A stretch of 52,708 bases of DNA from Xanthobacter agilis (GCF_021730435.1 NZ_JABWGX010000033.1:1-52708), one strand, 5' to 3'; positions 37,243-45,441 are shown, numbered from the stretch's first letter. Program-made: numbers and translations. Notes: generated by a model not told the origin, from the sequence alone.

Positions 37243-38283
37243 TTACCCAGCTCGAAACCAGATCGCGGAGAAGAGGAGCGGGAAGCTGTCCATTAGCCAG
37301 TCGCTCCAATTATCAGGTTCTGGATTAATTCGCCGGGTAGCCGGCTCCGCGTCCGCTGCATGGTTGAGGACGCGGAGAGCCATGTCGGACGCTCTTTCCA
37401 TGAACTCGTCATCCACATACTCACCTGTGTCCCACCAACGCCAGCCGCCTGCGTGCGCGGCGAACTCGTTCCGAAGGAAGTACACATGTTCTGCTAGCTG
37501 TGCGTCATTTTGGCGCAGGCCCAGCGTCGCGATCAGATCGGAGCGGCTACGCCGTGGATCGCCGACTACGCTGCTCCACCCAATCGTCTGCAATGATTGC
37601 AACACGCAGTCAAAGGCGACCAGGGCTTCGAGTTCGAAGCCGGAGGACAAGAGCGACTGGCCGCGAAGGAAATGGAACACGGCCTGATGAACCGCCGGAT
37701 CGAATGTATTTCGGCGTGTCCAGCGAGATCGGCTCCGAGGTGCCGGTTCAACTCGTCCCCATCGGTTAACACTGTCTTCAACTGCGGTCGAAAGCGCATT
37801 CTTTGGCAAGACCGGAGGAGTGACTGCCCCGTTGCGTCGACTATGCGCTTCCGAACCGAATGGGTGAAGAACTGCGCGGTCTCTCTCCCAGGCGATCATC
37901 AACACCTTAGCTACATGCGAACGATGGATGTACTGACGCGCGTAATGCCCCAACCACGAGAGCATGTCGTAGACGTATTCATCGCGGAAGGCCGTACGCC
38001 AGCCGAAACCCCACCCCGGAACGACTGTGCTCACCGCCAGCCCCTTCTGGCAGGGGGCTACGCGCCAACCTTGGCCTGAAGCGTGGAAGTGGGGGGCCAA
38101 GTGATCGCCGAGCAGGATCGTCATGCATTCCGACCAAGAGTCGCGATTGGCTATCTCATCAACGAAGCGGTCCACGCCCGACGCGAGTTTGCCGCGCATT
38201 TCGGGTGGTTGGCTGTTCTCGTCGAACCACTTGAGGATTAGTGATTTTGCGCGAGCCTTCTGATTTGGCGAACGGAAATTCAT
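37243..38283 (-). CDS. Unrecognised 346-residue protein with HEPN-like C-terminal domain
   Basis: I do not recognise the full protein. Residues about 195-310 look like a helical HEPN domain: FHFLRGQSLLSSGFELEALVAF as the first helix pair, then the candidate active-site motif R271-N272-x4-H277 in FLRNEFAAHAG. HEPN proteins are often RNases in toxin or phage-defence systems. The N-terminal 190 residues are aromatic-rich (GWGFGWRTAF, MLSWLGHYARQYI) and have no known motif I can name. Codon use and base composition are lower in GC than in neighbours, in keeping with acquired DNA. There is no clear antitoxin partner beside it. Confidence 0.6.
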   Translation of the reverse strand: MNFRSPNQKARAKSLILKWFDENSQPPEMRGKLASGVDRFVDEIANRDSWSECMTILLGDHLAPHFHASGQGWRVAPCQKGLAVSTVVPGWGFGWRTAFRDEYVYDMLSWLGHYARQYIHRSHVAKVLMIAWERDRAVLHPFGSEAHSRRNGAVTPPVLPKNALSTAVEDSVNRWGRVEPAPRSRSRWTRRNTFDPAVHQAVFHFLRGQSLLSSGFELEALVAFDCVLQSLQTIGWSSVVGDPRRSRSDLIATLGLRQNDAQLAEHVYFLRNEFAAHAGGWRWWDTGEYVDDEFMERASDMALRVLNHAADAEPATRRINPEPDNWSDWLMDSFPLLFSAIWFRAG

Positions 38284-38811
38284 GGAGACCTTTGACTTGA
38301 GCGCTTTTTAACGGCGCCCTGGAATTTGGGGCCTGAGTCACTACAAAATCCCAGATCATAGGGCTATGGCGTAAACGTAGTGATCATCGCTATCGGTCGC
38401 GTCCCGCCATTCCAGTCCCAAACTCGGTACGTCAAGCGCCGCCGATTTCCCTCTTGAAACGGCACAGCCAACGTTCGAAGCAGATCTGCCTTGGATTCGA
38501 TGATGCCGGCTTCATCCGTTCTGACGTCGATTCGCTGAGCCAAGGCACGTCGGTGGTCACGTCGATACCTACGCGTTCCATTCTCAAGCGCTTGCGGGCA
38601 CCCATGAATGACGCAAACCCGCCCAAGGGAATCTCGTGGGTGCTCCAAAAATAAAAAATGTGCCAAAGTAGTGCTAGTGCGCCATGTGCTAAATCTGAAA
38701 TGGCATGGTATTTTGGCCTTTGTTTATCTGGCGGAATTCACGCTTCAAGCGTTCCGCCTTTACGCGATCGGCTCTAAAACGCCGATCATGCTGGTTGCAA
38801 AGGGCGGAGCG
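38284..38811. other. 528-base region with decayed or doubtful coding sequence
   Basis: Several short open frames overlap here on both strands and none is clearly real. Around 38650-38720 the DNA is distinctly AT-rich. It may be remnants of lost genes. Confidence 0.4.
38364..38666 (-). CDS. Doubtful 100-residue ORF upstream of the HEPN-like gene
   Basis: Begins with TTG at 38666. The C-terminal half (RIDVRTDEAGIIESKADLL and YRVWDWNGGTRPIAMI) has natural-looking composition, while the N-terminal part does not. It lies 80 bases upstream of the HEPN-like gene on the same strand, so if real it could be its operon partner, or a fragment of an older gene. I cannot assign a family. Confidence 0.25.
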   Translation of the reverse strand: MAHFLFLEHPRDSLGRVCVIHGCPQALENGTRRYRRDHRRALAQRIDVRTDEAGIIESKADLLRTLAVPFQEGNRRRLTYRVWDWNGGTRPIAMITTFTP

Positions 38812-40137
38812 TTATTTGGTCGAATGCCGGCTCTTCACCGCGCCCGGCGTCGAGGACGTGAAATAGCGCCCAACCAGATGACGCAGTTCGGTCTCCACCC
38901 CCTGATCCCCCAAGGCGGTCAGATGGGCGTGCAGGTCTGGGGCGATCGCGGCGAAGCAGGCCAAGACGCGCGGGTCGAAATGCGTGCCCGATCCGGCGTG
39001 CAGGATGTCCATCGCGGCGGCGAAGGGCATCGGTTCCTTGTAAGGGCGGCGCGACGTCAAGGCGTCGAATACATCGGCGATGGCGAAGACACGGGCGGTG
39101 ATGGGAATGGCGTCGCCCGCCAGGCCGACCGGATAGCCTGACCCGTCAAACTTCTCATGATGGCCACCCACCACGTCGGCGGCGTCCTCCAACCAGATCG
39201 AGGAACGCAAGATGTCCAGCCCATGGACGACGTGGGTCTTCATCACGGCGAATTCCTCGGCGTCCAGCTTCCCGGGCTTCAACAGAATGCTGTCGGAGAT
39301 GGCGATCTTGCCGACATCGTGCAGGAAGGCGCCTTTCACCAGCTGCCGGATGGTGGCGGCGTCCAGCCCCATCGCCTCGGCCAGATGGATTGCCAGGATC
39401 GTCACGCGGTAATTGTGGGCGTGGGTGTCGCTGTCGCGCTTGGCGATGGCGCTGCCCAACACCGTCAGAATGTCGATGTTGGCGTTTAGTAATTGGCGCG
39501 ACAAGTCCATGACGCCTCGGTTGAAGGCGACGAAGATCGGTAGCAACACCAACGCCGTCCCCAGAACCGACAGGGACGACACGGCGACGACCGTCACGGT
39601 GTCCTTGACGATTTCACCGGATCGCTCGGGCGACAGTTGGAAGACACTCTCGAAATAGCCGAGAAGCTGACCGTTCTGATCGAACAGGGGCTCCATCGTT
39701 TGGATGAATATAAGTCCATCAAATGTAAAGCGTTCGTAATGTAAAACTCCGGTCAAGGGGAACTGATGCCGGCTGTTTTTCAGACGCATCTCCGCCCATT
39801 CGGCGCCAGGAACCACATATTCTGCCATTTTTATTTGATTTTTGTCGTAAAGTTCCGCGACGATAAACAGCCCATCCGCCTCGACTCGTCCAGCGGCGCT
39901 TCGGCGGCTCATGAAGCGATTCAGCAGGTCGCTCGCCCGCGTATTGTCGGCCCCGGTGGACAGCGCGCCACGCGCGTCGGTTAGGAAGGCGGCGGATTCG
40001 CGCTTGGCCAGGTCCGACACCCGACCATCGGCGATCTCCATCTCCACGAGAAAGGCGACGATTCCCACGGCCACGGCCAAGGACAGCGCGGCGAGCGCGA
40101 CGCGCAGCAGAATTGAGCGGTAGGTGGGCAACCTCAT
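38812..40137 (-). CDS. Membrane-bound HD-GYP domain protein (probable c-di-GMP phosphodiesterase)
   Basis: The 441-residue protein starts MRLPTYRSILLRVALAALSLAVAVGIVAFLV, giving one N-terminal membrane segment, a periplasmic sensor-like region of about 150 residues, then a second membrane segment (VVAVSSLSVLGTALVLLPIFVAF) and a cytosolic HD-GYP domain. Signature residues are present: FLHDVGKIAISDSILLKPGKL, MKTHVVHG, HHEKFDGSGYPVGLAGDAIP and ADVFDALTSRRPYK. This set predicts hydrolysis of cyclic di-GMP. The upstream in-frame extension to 40359 is a histidine-kinase remnant, not part of this protein. It is in the accessory segment, so it may add a signalling input acquired by transfer. Confidence 0.88.
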   Translation of the reverse strand: MRLPTYRSILLRVALAALSLAVAVGIVAFLVEMEIADGRVSDLAKRESAAFLTDARGALSTGADNTRASDLLNRFMSRRSAAGRVEADGLFIVAELYDKNQIKMAEYVVPGAEWAEMRLKNSRHQFPLTGVLHYERFTFDGLIFIQTMEPLFDQNGQLLGYFESVFQLSPERSGEIVKDTVTVVAVSSLSVLGTALVLLPIFVAFNRGVMDLSRQLLNANIDILTVLGSAIAKRDSDTHAHNYRVTILAIHLAEAMGLDAATIRQLVKGAFLHDVGKIAISDSILLKPGKLDAEEFAVMKTHVVHGLDILRSSIWLEDAADVVGGHHEKFDGSGYPVGLAGDAIPITARVFAIADVFDALTSRRPYKEPMPFAAAMDILHAGSGTHFDPRVLACFAAIAPDLHAHLTALGDQGVETELRHLVGRYFTSSTPGAVKSRHSTK

Positions 40138-40139
40138 CG

Positions 40140-40510
40140 GACAAGCTCTTCGATGGCAGGTTTTGGGTCGGCGAGATTCTGGACGAAGGATAAGCGAAAC
40201 AGGCCCCCCACCGGGACGATCATCTACGGTGACGGTCGCGCGGTGAATGGCGGCGGTTTCCGCCACGATGGCCAACCCCGGCCCCGCCCCGCCGATTGGC
40301 CCCTCGGCTGAACGGATCGAACACATGGGGACGCAAGGACAGCGGGACGCCGCGGCCATGATCGGCCACCTCCAACGCGGCGGGCAAGGCGTGAATCGTC
40401 ACATCGACGATTTCACCCGGCGGGCTGCGACTCAAAGCGTTGTCGATCAAATTGCGCAGGGCGTCTGCCTGTCGTCGGAACATTTTGGCGCAACTCGCAG
40501 CGTAAATTAG
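40140..40510 (-). pseudogene. Truncated, frameshifted histidine-kinase C-terminal fragment
   Basis: The ATP-binding part of a sensor kinase is visible in two frames. One frame (to about 40305) gives LRNLIDNALSRSPPGEIVDV, EVADHGRGVPLSLRPHVFDPFSR, that is the N-box and G1 region. The next frame gives AEGPIGGAGPGLAIVAETAAIHR and VDDRPGGGPVSLIL, the G2 and C-terminal end. The break lies near 40303-40309. The kinase core, DHp His and everything upstream are missing, cut at about 40510. No stop intervenes before the HD-GYP start, so the second frame reads straight into that gene. Confidence 0.8.
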
Positions 40511-40665
40511 CGGAGTGTCGGCCTTGTCTTGGGCCTGACCCGGGCATTTTCATATGGCGGGCCGGGAAAGCTGAGCCGAACGCGGATCTTGCACTTTGTC
40601 CAGGGAGGGTCGATCTTTAGGGCAGTGGGTCGGACGTTTCGGCCCGGCAGCTTGGATTCGATCTC
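40511..40665 (+). other. grxD upstream region
   Basis: About 155 bases between the kinase remnant and grxD. It should include the grxD promoter now that the bolA side has been separated. No clear promoter pair or ribosome-binding site is visible. Confidence 0.4.
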
Positions 40666-41004
40666 ATGGGCATTCGCGAAGACATCGATGGCATCGTCAA
40701 GTCGGCTGACGTGGTCCTCTTCATGAAGGGCAACCCGCAGTTCCCGCAGTGCGGCTTCTCGGGTCAGGTGGTGCAGATTCTCGACCATGTGGGCGTGCCG
40801 TTCAAAGGCGTGAACGTGCTCGAGAACGACGCCGTCCGCCAGGGCATCAAGGAATACGCCAACTGGCCGACCATTCCCCAGCTCTACATCAAGGGCGAGT
40901 TCATCGGCGGCTGTGACATCGTGCGCGAGATGTTCCAGTCCGGCGAACTCATCCCCCTGCTGGAGGAAAAGGGCATCGCCATCCGCGACAAGGCCATTGG
41001 CTGA
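40666..41004 (+). CDS. grxD: Monothiol glutaredoxin Grx4 type
   Basis: A 112-residue protein that carries [2Fe-2S] clusters and works with BolA proteins in iron sensing and cluster delivery. The CGFS active site is in [18 protein letters not shown], with the glutathione-binding [20 protein letters not shown] motif. The start [22 protein letters not shown] is standard. It is separated from bolA by the accessory segment, although the two usually form a pair in this lineage. Confidence 0.95.
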   Translation: MGIREDIDGIVKSADVVLFMKGNPQFPQCGFSGQVVQILDHVGVPFKGVNVLENDAVRQGIKEYANWPTIPQLYIKGEFIGGCDIVREMFQSGELIPLLEEKGIAIRDKAIG

Positions 41005-41010
41005 TCGCGC

Positions 41011-41328
41011 GTGACGGAGAACACCGTTTCGGCGCCGACTCAGCCGGCCTCGTGGGCATTGAAGGCGGCCGTCATCCTCGGGCTCATCGCCGATGCGGGG
41101 CTCGTGGTGCTGTTGCTTGTCGTGTCTGGCTTCGTGTTCAACGGGCCTGCGGGTGCCGATGGCGCGGGCGCGGCAATCGCCGGCTGGGGCATGACGCTCG
41201 CGGTCTGCATTCTGTCGCCGCTGCTGGCTTGGCCCATGTGGCGGCGCGGCCGGAGGGATCTGGCGCTGGCGATGATCTGGCTGCCGGTGCTGGCCCTGCT
41301 TATCGGCATCCTGATCGGCTCGCTCTGA
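41011..41328 (+). CDS. Small membrane protein, three transmembrane segments
   Basis: A 105-residue hydrophobic protein with segments near residues 15-43, 55-73 and 85-104, starting from GTG six bases after the grxD stop. I do not recognise a family. Tight spacing to grxD suggests one transcript. Its function is unknown; it might be a membrane stress or transport accessory. Confidence 0.7.
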   Translation: MTENTVSAPTQPASWALKAAVILGLIADAGLVVLLLVVSGFVFNGPAGADGAGAAIAGWGMTLAVCILSPLLAWPMWRRGRRDLALAMIWLPVLALLIGILIGSL

Positions 41329-41349
41329 CGAGGCACAGGCGACCGCAAG

Positions 41350-41379
41350 AAAAAGGCCCGCTCATTGGCGGGCCTTTTT
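41350..41379. terminator. Bidirectional intrinsic terminator
   Basis: AAAAAGGCCCGC (41350-41361) pairs with GCGGGCCTTTTT (41368-41379), loop TCATTG. It has an A-run on one side and a T-run on the other, so it serves both the grxD operon and the convergent purB gene. Confidence 0.9.
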
Positions 41380-41403
41380 CGTTTCCGCGTGTCCCGGGTG
41401 GGA

Positions 41404-42711
41404 TCAGGCGTGGCCGAACACCCGCTTGAAGATGGTGTCCACATTCTTCAAGTGATAGCCGAGATCAAACTTCTCGTTGATTTCGTCTTCCGAGAGGTAC
41501 TTGCGCACGTCCGGATCTTCGAGGAGGAAGGTGCGGAAGTCGCCTTCGCCACGCCAGACCTTCATGGCATTGCGCTGCACGAGGCGGTAGCTGTCCTCGC
41601 GGCTGGCGCCCTTCTGGGTCAGCGCCAGAAGAACGCGCTGGGAGTGGATGAGCCCGCCCAGCTTGTCCATGTTCTTCTGCATGTTGTCGGTGTGGACCAC
41701 GAGCTTGTCCATCACGCCGGTGAGGCGGGAGAGGGCGAAGTCGAGGGTCACGGTGGCGTCGGGCCCGATCATGCGCTCCACCGAGGAGTGGGAGATGTCG
41801 CGCTCGTGCCAGAGGGCGACATTCTCCAGGGCCGGGGTCACATAGGCGCGCACCATCCGGGCAAGGCCCGTGAGGTTTTCGGTGAGCACCGGGTTGCGCT
41901 TGTGGGGCATGGCCGAGGAGCCCTTCTGCGCCGCGGAGAAATATTCCTCCGCTTCCAGCACCTCGGTGCGTTGGAGATGGCGCACCTCGGTGGCAAGGCG
42001 CTCCACGGAGGAGGCGACCACGCCCAGCGTGGCAAAGAACATGGCGTGGCGATCACGCGGAATCACCTGGGTGGAAACCGGCTCCACGGTCAACCCGAGC
42101 TTGGCCGCAACGTGCTCCTCCACCCGCGGGTCGATGTGGGCGAAGGTGCCGACCGCGCCTGAGATGGCGCAGGTGGAAATCTCGGCGCGGGCGGCGACGA
42201 GACGGGCGCGGGCGCGCTGGAACTCGGCGGAGGCGATGGCGAGCTTGACGCCGAAGGTGGTGGGTTCTGCGTGGATGCCGTGGGAGCGGCCCACCGTCGG
42301 GGTGAGCTTGAACTCGAACGCGCGGCGCTCCAGTACCTTCAAGAGCGCATCCACGTCGGCGATGAGCAGATCGGCGGCGCGGGTGAGCTGCACCGAAAGG
42401 CAGGTGTCCAGCACGTCGGACGAGGTCATGCCCTGGTGCACGAAGCGCGCCTCGGGGCCGATGAACTCGCCAAGATGGGTCAGGAAGGCGATGACGTCGT
42501 GCTTCACCTCCCGCTCGATTTCGTCGATGCGGTCGATGTTGAACTCGGCCTTGCCGCCCAGGTCCCAGATCTTGGCGGCGGCCTCCTTGGGCACGATGCC
42601 GAGCTCGGCGAGAGCGTCGGCGGCATGGGCCTCGATCTCGAACCAGATGCGGAAGCGGGCCTCGGGCGACCAGATATCGGCCATCTGCGGGCGGCTATAA
42701 CGGGGGATCAT
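41404..42711 (-). CDS. purB: Adenylosuccinate lyase PurB
   Basis: Cleaves SAICAR and adenylosuccinate, acting at two steps of purine synthesis. The 435-residue protein starts MIPRYSRPQMADIWSPEARFRIW, with catalytic-region motifs GRSHGIHAEPTTFG (His-bearing), the signature GSSAMPHKRNPVLTENL and MTSSDVLDTCLSVQL. It is the short fumarase-superfamily PurB typical of alphaproteobacteria. It is close to, but transcribed apart from, the purC-L cluster. Confidence 0.96.
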   Translation of the reverse strand: MIPRYSRPQMADIWSPEARFRIWFEIEAHAADALAELGIVPKEAAAKIWDLGGKAEFNIDRIDEIEREVKHDVIAFLTHLGEFIGPEARFVHQGMTSSDVLDTCLSVQLTRAADLLIADVDALLKVLERRAFEFKLTPTVGRSHGIHAEPTTFGVKLAIASAEFQRARARLVAARAEISTCAISGAVGTFAHIDPRVEEHVAAKLGLTVEPVSTQVIPRDRHAMFFATLGVVASSVERLATEVRHLQRTEVLEAEEYFSAAQKGSSAMPHKRNPVLTENLTGLARMVRAYVTPALENVALWHERDISHSSVERMIGPDATVTLDFALSRLTGVMDKLVVHTDNMQKNMDKLGGLIHSQRVLLALTQKGASREDSYRLVQRNAMKVWRGEGDFRTFLLEDPDVRKYLSEDEINEKFDLGYHLKNVDTIFKRVFGHA

Positions 42712-42805
42712 CGCAGCACTCGTGAAATCTCAAGCAAGGGCTGGCTCTAGCAGATCGCGGCCGGAAAGAGTAGCGCCCGTGACGGATGGAGTATCGGCGC
42801 CCGCC

Positions 42806-44098
42806 TCAACGGCCCTTGCGGCGCTGGTGGATATCGGAATTGAGCATCAGCCCGCGGGAGACCGCGCCGCGGCCGAACTTGGCGGCGAGCGCGTCCATGG
42901 CGGTTTCCGCCGCCTTCAGGCGTTCGGTGGTGGGGTCCACGAGGTCGGCCGGATCGGCGGCGCTGCCGGGCTCCAGCTCCGACACGCCGACGCCGATGAG
43001 GCGGAAGGCGGTGCCGTCGGTTTCCTTCAGGAGCAGCTCGTGGGCGCTGGCATAGATGCGGCCGGTGAGACGGGTCGCGCTCTCCAGGGTGCGGGAGCGG
43101 GTGCGCAGGCGGAAGTCGGCGGTCTTCAGCTTGAGGGTCACGGTGCGGCCGGAGAGGTCGGCGCGCTTCAGGCGGGCGCTGACCTCCTCCGCGAGGCCGT
43201 AGAGCGTCTGCTCCAGCGGACGCAGGGCGCCGATATCGGTGTCGAAGGTGGTCTCGGCGGAAACGCTCTTGGCCTCCCTGTGGGGCTCTACCGGGCGGTT
43301 GTCGATGCCATGGGCGATGCGCGCGAGGCGCAGGCCCTCGGCGCCATAGCGGCGGGCGAGGTCTCCGGCGTCCGCCCGCTGGAGGTCGGCGATGGTGTGG
43401 AAGCCGTCGCGGGCGAGTCGCGCCCCGAACGCCGCGCCCACGCCCCAGATGAACGTGACCGGCCGTGGCGCCAGGAAGCCGGGGGCCTCGGTCGCGCCCA
43501 GCACCGAGAAGCCGCGCGGCTTGTCGAGGTCGGAGGCGGTCTTGGCCAGGAACTTGTTGGGCGCAAGGCCCACGGAAACGGTGATTCCCACCTGCCGTTC
43601 CACCTCCAGCGCGAAGCGGGCCAGGGTCCGCGCCGGGCTGAGGCCATGCAGGGCCTGGGTGCCGGAAAGGTCGAGAAAGGCCTCGTCGATGGACAGCGGC
43701 TCCACCAGCGGGGTGAGGGCCTGCATCATCGCGCGCACCGCGTGCCCGGCGATGCGATATTTGTCCATGTTGGGCGGCAGCACCACGGCTTGCGGGCATA
43801 GGGCCTTCGCCTTGAACATGGGCATGGCCGAGCGCACCCCGGCGATGCGGGCGATGTAGCAAGCGGTGGAAACCACCCCGCGCTTGCCGCCGCCGATGAT
43901 GAGCGGGACGTCGGCGAGCGCCGGATTGTCCCGCTTTTCCACCGCCGCGAAGAAGGCGTCGCAATCCACATGGGCGACGGCGAGGGTGTCGATCTCCCGA
44001 TGGCGCACCAGGCGCGGGCTGCCGCAGGCCACGCAACGCACGCCCGCGCCGGCATCGGCGAGGCAGTCGCGGCAGAAGCCTGGGAGCAGCGTGGGCAT
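42806..44098 (-). CDS. dinB: DNA polymerase IV (DinB) with N-terminal zinc-ribbon-like extension
   Basis: Y-family translesion polymerase of 430 residues. The N-terminal part has a CxxC-x9-CxxC pair (C9, C12, C22, C25), a probable small zinc ribbon not found in E. coli DinB. It is followed by the palm with VDCDAFFAAVE and SIDEAFLDL (metal ligands), VGLAPNKFLAKTASDLDKP, and the little-finger domain. The ATG at 44098 is preferred over 44155. I looked for a GTTC-N7-GTTC box in the preceding 70 bases and saw none, so SOS control is not shown. DUF3572 lies upstream on the same strand. Confidence 0.93.
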   Translation of the reverse strand: MPTLLPGFCRDCLADAGAGVRCVACGSPRLVRHREIDTLAVAHVDCDAFFAAVEKRDNPALADVPLIIGGGKRGVVSTACYIARIAGVRSAMPMFKAKALCPQAVVLPPNMDKYRIAGHAVRAMMQALTPLVEPLSIDEAFLDLSGTQALHGLSPARTLARFALEVERQVGITVSVGLAPNKFLAKTASDLDKPRGFSVLGATEAPGFLAPRPVTFIWGVGAAFGARLARDGFHTIADLQRADAGDLARRYGAEGLRLARIAHGIDNRPVEPHREAKSVSAETTFDTDIGALRPLEQTLYGLAEEVSARLKRADLSGRTVTLKLKTADFRLRTRSRTLESATRLTGRIYASAHELLLKETDGTAFRLIGVGVSELEPGSAADPADLVDPTTERLKAAETAMDALAAKFGRGAVSRGLMLNSDIHQRRKGR

Positions 44099-44164
44099 GC
44101 CCGGATACTGCCGCGCGCCGCGATCACGCGCAATCGGCGCCCTGTGGACCCCCACATGTACGCC

Positions 44165-44491
44165 TTAATTGGGGCGCCGCACGGTGGCCTCGGGGTCGTC
44201 GGGCGGCGAGAGAATGGCATAGGCGCTCACCACGTGCCGGGGGTCGAGCTGTTGCGCCGCCGCGAAGGCGATCAGCAACGGCTCGTCCGACATGATGTAG
44301 GCGAGCACGCCGGCGCCGAAGTCGGCCTTGCCGGCGGCCTCGCGCAAGGTGGCGGGGGAAAGGCCGGTCTCGGCCAGGAATCGCACCAGGCGCTCGCCAT
44401 CGGCCGCGAGGAACGAGAGGGCGGCGACGGCGACTTCCTGCGCCGCGGCGCGCTGGGCTTGAAGGCCCTTGGGTCTGTCTTGAATTGGCAT
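44165..44491 (-). CDS. DUF3572 family protein
   Basis: A 108-residue, mostly helical protein, MPIQDRPKGLQAQRAAAQEVAVAALSFLA at the N-terminus, with LVRFLAETGLSPATLREAA and VLAYIMSDEPLLIAFAA. This is the DUF3572 family of Rhizobiales, with no known function. It sits between divK (divergent) and dinB (co-directional, 66 bases), and may be transcribed with dinB. Confidence 0.85.
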   Translation of the reverse strand: MPIQDRPKGLQAQRAAAQEVAVAALSFLAADGERLVRFLAETGLSPATLREAAGKADFGAGVLAYIMSDEPLLIAFAAAQQLDPRHVVSAYAILSPPDDPEATVRRPN

Positions 44492-44579
44492 TTGCGCTTC
44501 CGCAACGAATGGGCTCTAGCTGTTCCCCATTCCAGCACGTTCGCGGCGGGCTGCGAAGCGTGAAGCGGGGATGGGGTCC

Positions 44580-44948
44580 ATGTCGAAGACCGTCATGATC
44601 GTGGAAGACAATGAGCTCAACATGAAGCTCTTCCACGACCTGTTGGAGGCACATGGCTACCGAACGGTAGAAACCCGTACCGGGGTGGAGGCGGTGGATC
44701 TTGCCCGCGCCCACCGGCCGGACCTCATCATCATGGATATCCAGCTGCCGGAGATTTCGGGCCTGGACGTGACCCGCAAGCTGAAGGCCGACCCGGAGCT
44801 GCGCACGATTCCCGTGGTCGCGGTCACCGCCTTCGCCATGAAGGGCGACGAGGAGCGAATCCGCGCGGGCGGCTGTGAAGCTTATCTGTCCAAGCCTATT
44901 TCGGTGGCCAAATTTCTCGAGACCGTGCGTCAGTTCACGGGAGGTTGA
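44580..44948 (+). CDS. divK: Single-domain response regulator DivK
   Basis: A 122-residue receiver domain only, starting [29 protein letters not shown], nearly identical in style to DivK of Caulobacter and rhizobia. The acidic pocket is in VEDN, the phosphoacceptor Asp in [15 protein letters not shown], the Thr in AVTAFAM and the Lys in YLSKPIS. DivK controls the PleC/DivJ/CckA cell-cycle switch at the poles. An in-frame ATG nine bases earlier (44571) is possible. In many relatives pleD follows directly; here no diguanylate cyclase gene follows. Confidence 0.93.
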   Translation: MSKTVMIVEDNELNMKLFHDLLEAHGYRTVETRTGVEAVDLARAHRPDLIIMDIQLPEISGLDVTRKLKADPELRTIPVVAVTAFAMKGDEERIRAGGCEAYLSKPISVAKFLETVRQFTGG

Positions 44949-45169
44949 GACGGCCCCCGCGCGGGTCAACCGATTCGGGTGCTTTTCCTTTTTCCAGTCT
45001 TGCGTTAGAATTTTTGACGTTTAAGAGTGTGAAGCTACCACTTGAAGCGGTGAAAGTGGCAAAGCTGAACCGGGCTGATGACCGGCAGTAGTCCGACGCT
45101 GCGTATGCGGCCGACGTCGTCGAAGTTTGGAACAACCCTGCGGAGTGCTCAGGTCCGCCGCATCTCCTG

Positions 45170-45235
45170 GGTCCGTGGGGTTTGGCCGGTGGGTGAACGC
45201 TGACGGGAGGCCTCCCCGCGCGTTCCCCACGGGCC
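45170..45235. ncRNA. Candidate rod-shaped structured RNA
   Basis: GGTCCGTGGG (45170-45179) pairs with CCCACGGGCC (45226-45235, one G-U). Inside, GAACGC pairs with GCGTTC (45195-45200, 45220-45225) and a GGGAGGCCTCCC palindrome (45205-45216) sits at the tip. The result is an irregular rod with internal loops. Strand and expression are unknown, and I do not recognise an RNA family. Confidence 0.3.
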
Positions 45236-45366
45236 ACCTCTCCCCCCTACACCGCATTCGTGTCTTCCGCGCCGCTCCCTCCGTCGCAGGGTTCTCCCCC
45301 CATCGATCGGTGCGTCGATCCTCAATTCGGGCGGTGGGACGGGCGAGCGCCGGTGCGTTGGGCGAT

Positions 45367-45407
45367 CCAAAAGAAAAGGGCGCCCGCAGGGCGCCCTTTT
45401 CTTTTGG
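45367..45407. terminator. Bidirectional intrinsic terminator beside rpmG
   Basis: Perfect 19-bp stem (45367-45385 and 45389-45407) with loop GCA, A-rich on the left arm and ending CCCTTTTCTTTTGG on the right. It serves rpmG on the minus strand, whose stop is 34 bases away, and any plus-strand transcript from divK. Confidence 0.92.
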
Positions 45408-45441
45408 AAGCGTCAGGCGAGGGCGGGGCCCTCGCCGCGCG

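Larger units (their letters stand above)
36940..40515. other. Accessory segment separating bolA from grxD
   Basis: About 3.6 kb with lower, uneven GC content and genes unlike those around it, inserted between two genes that are normally adjacent. It contains an 11-bp inverted repeat, a strong hairpin, a tRNA-like 3' fragment, an unrecognised gene, an HD-GYP gene and a decayed histidine-kinase piece. No integrase or transposase is visible, so the mode of entry is unknown. Confidence 0.6.
44949..45441. other. 493-base region between divK and rpmG
   Basis: No natural-looking ORF. It contains a T-rich stretch near 44990-45020, a CCACTT/AAGTGG hairpin near 45030-45055, a long rod-like stem at 45170-45235 and the bidirectional terminator at 45367. 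This is where pleD would sit in related genomes. Confidence 0.5.

Noticed and set aside
40138-40359. Longer start for the HD-GYP protein giving 515 residues
   Set aside because: The extra N-terminal residues are the C-terminal end of a histidine kinase, and the membrane anchor starts at residue 1 of the shorter form.
44099-44164. SOS box upstream of dinB
   Set aside because: No GTTC-N7-GTTC or close variant found in the spacer.
44949-45366. Known RNA families (SRP RNA, RNase P, tmRNA, 6S) in the divK-rpmG gap
   Set aside because: None of their conserved core sequences is visible. Only generic stems could be supported.
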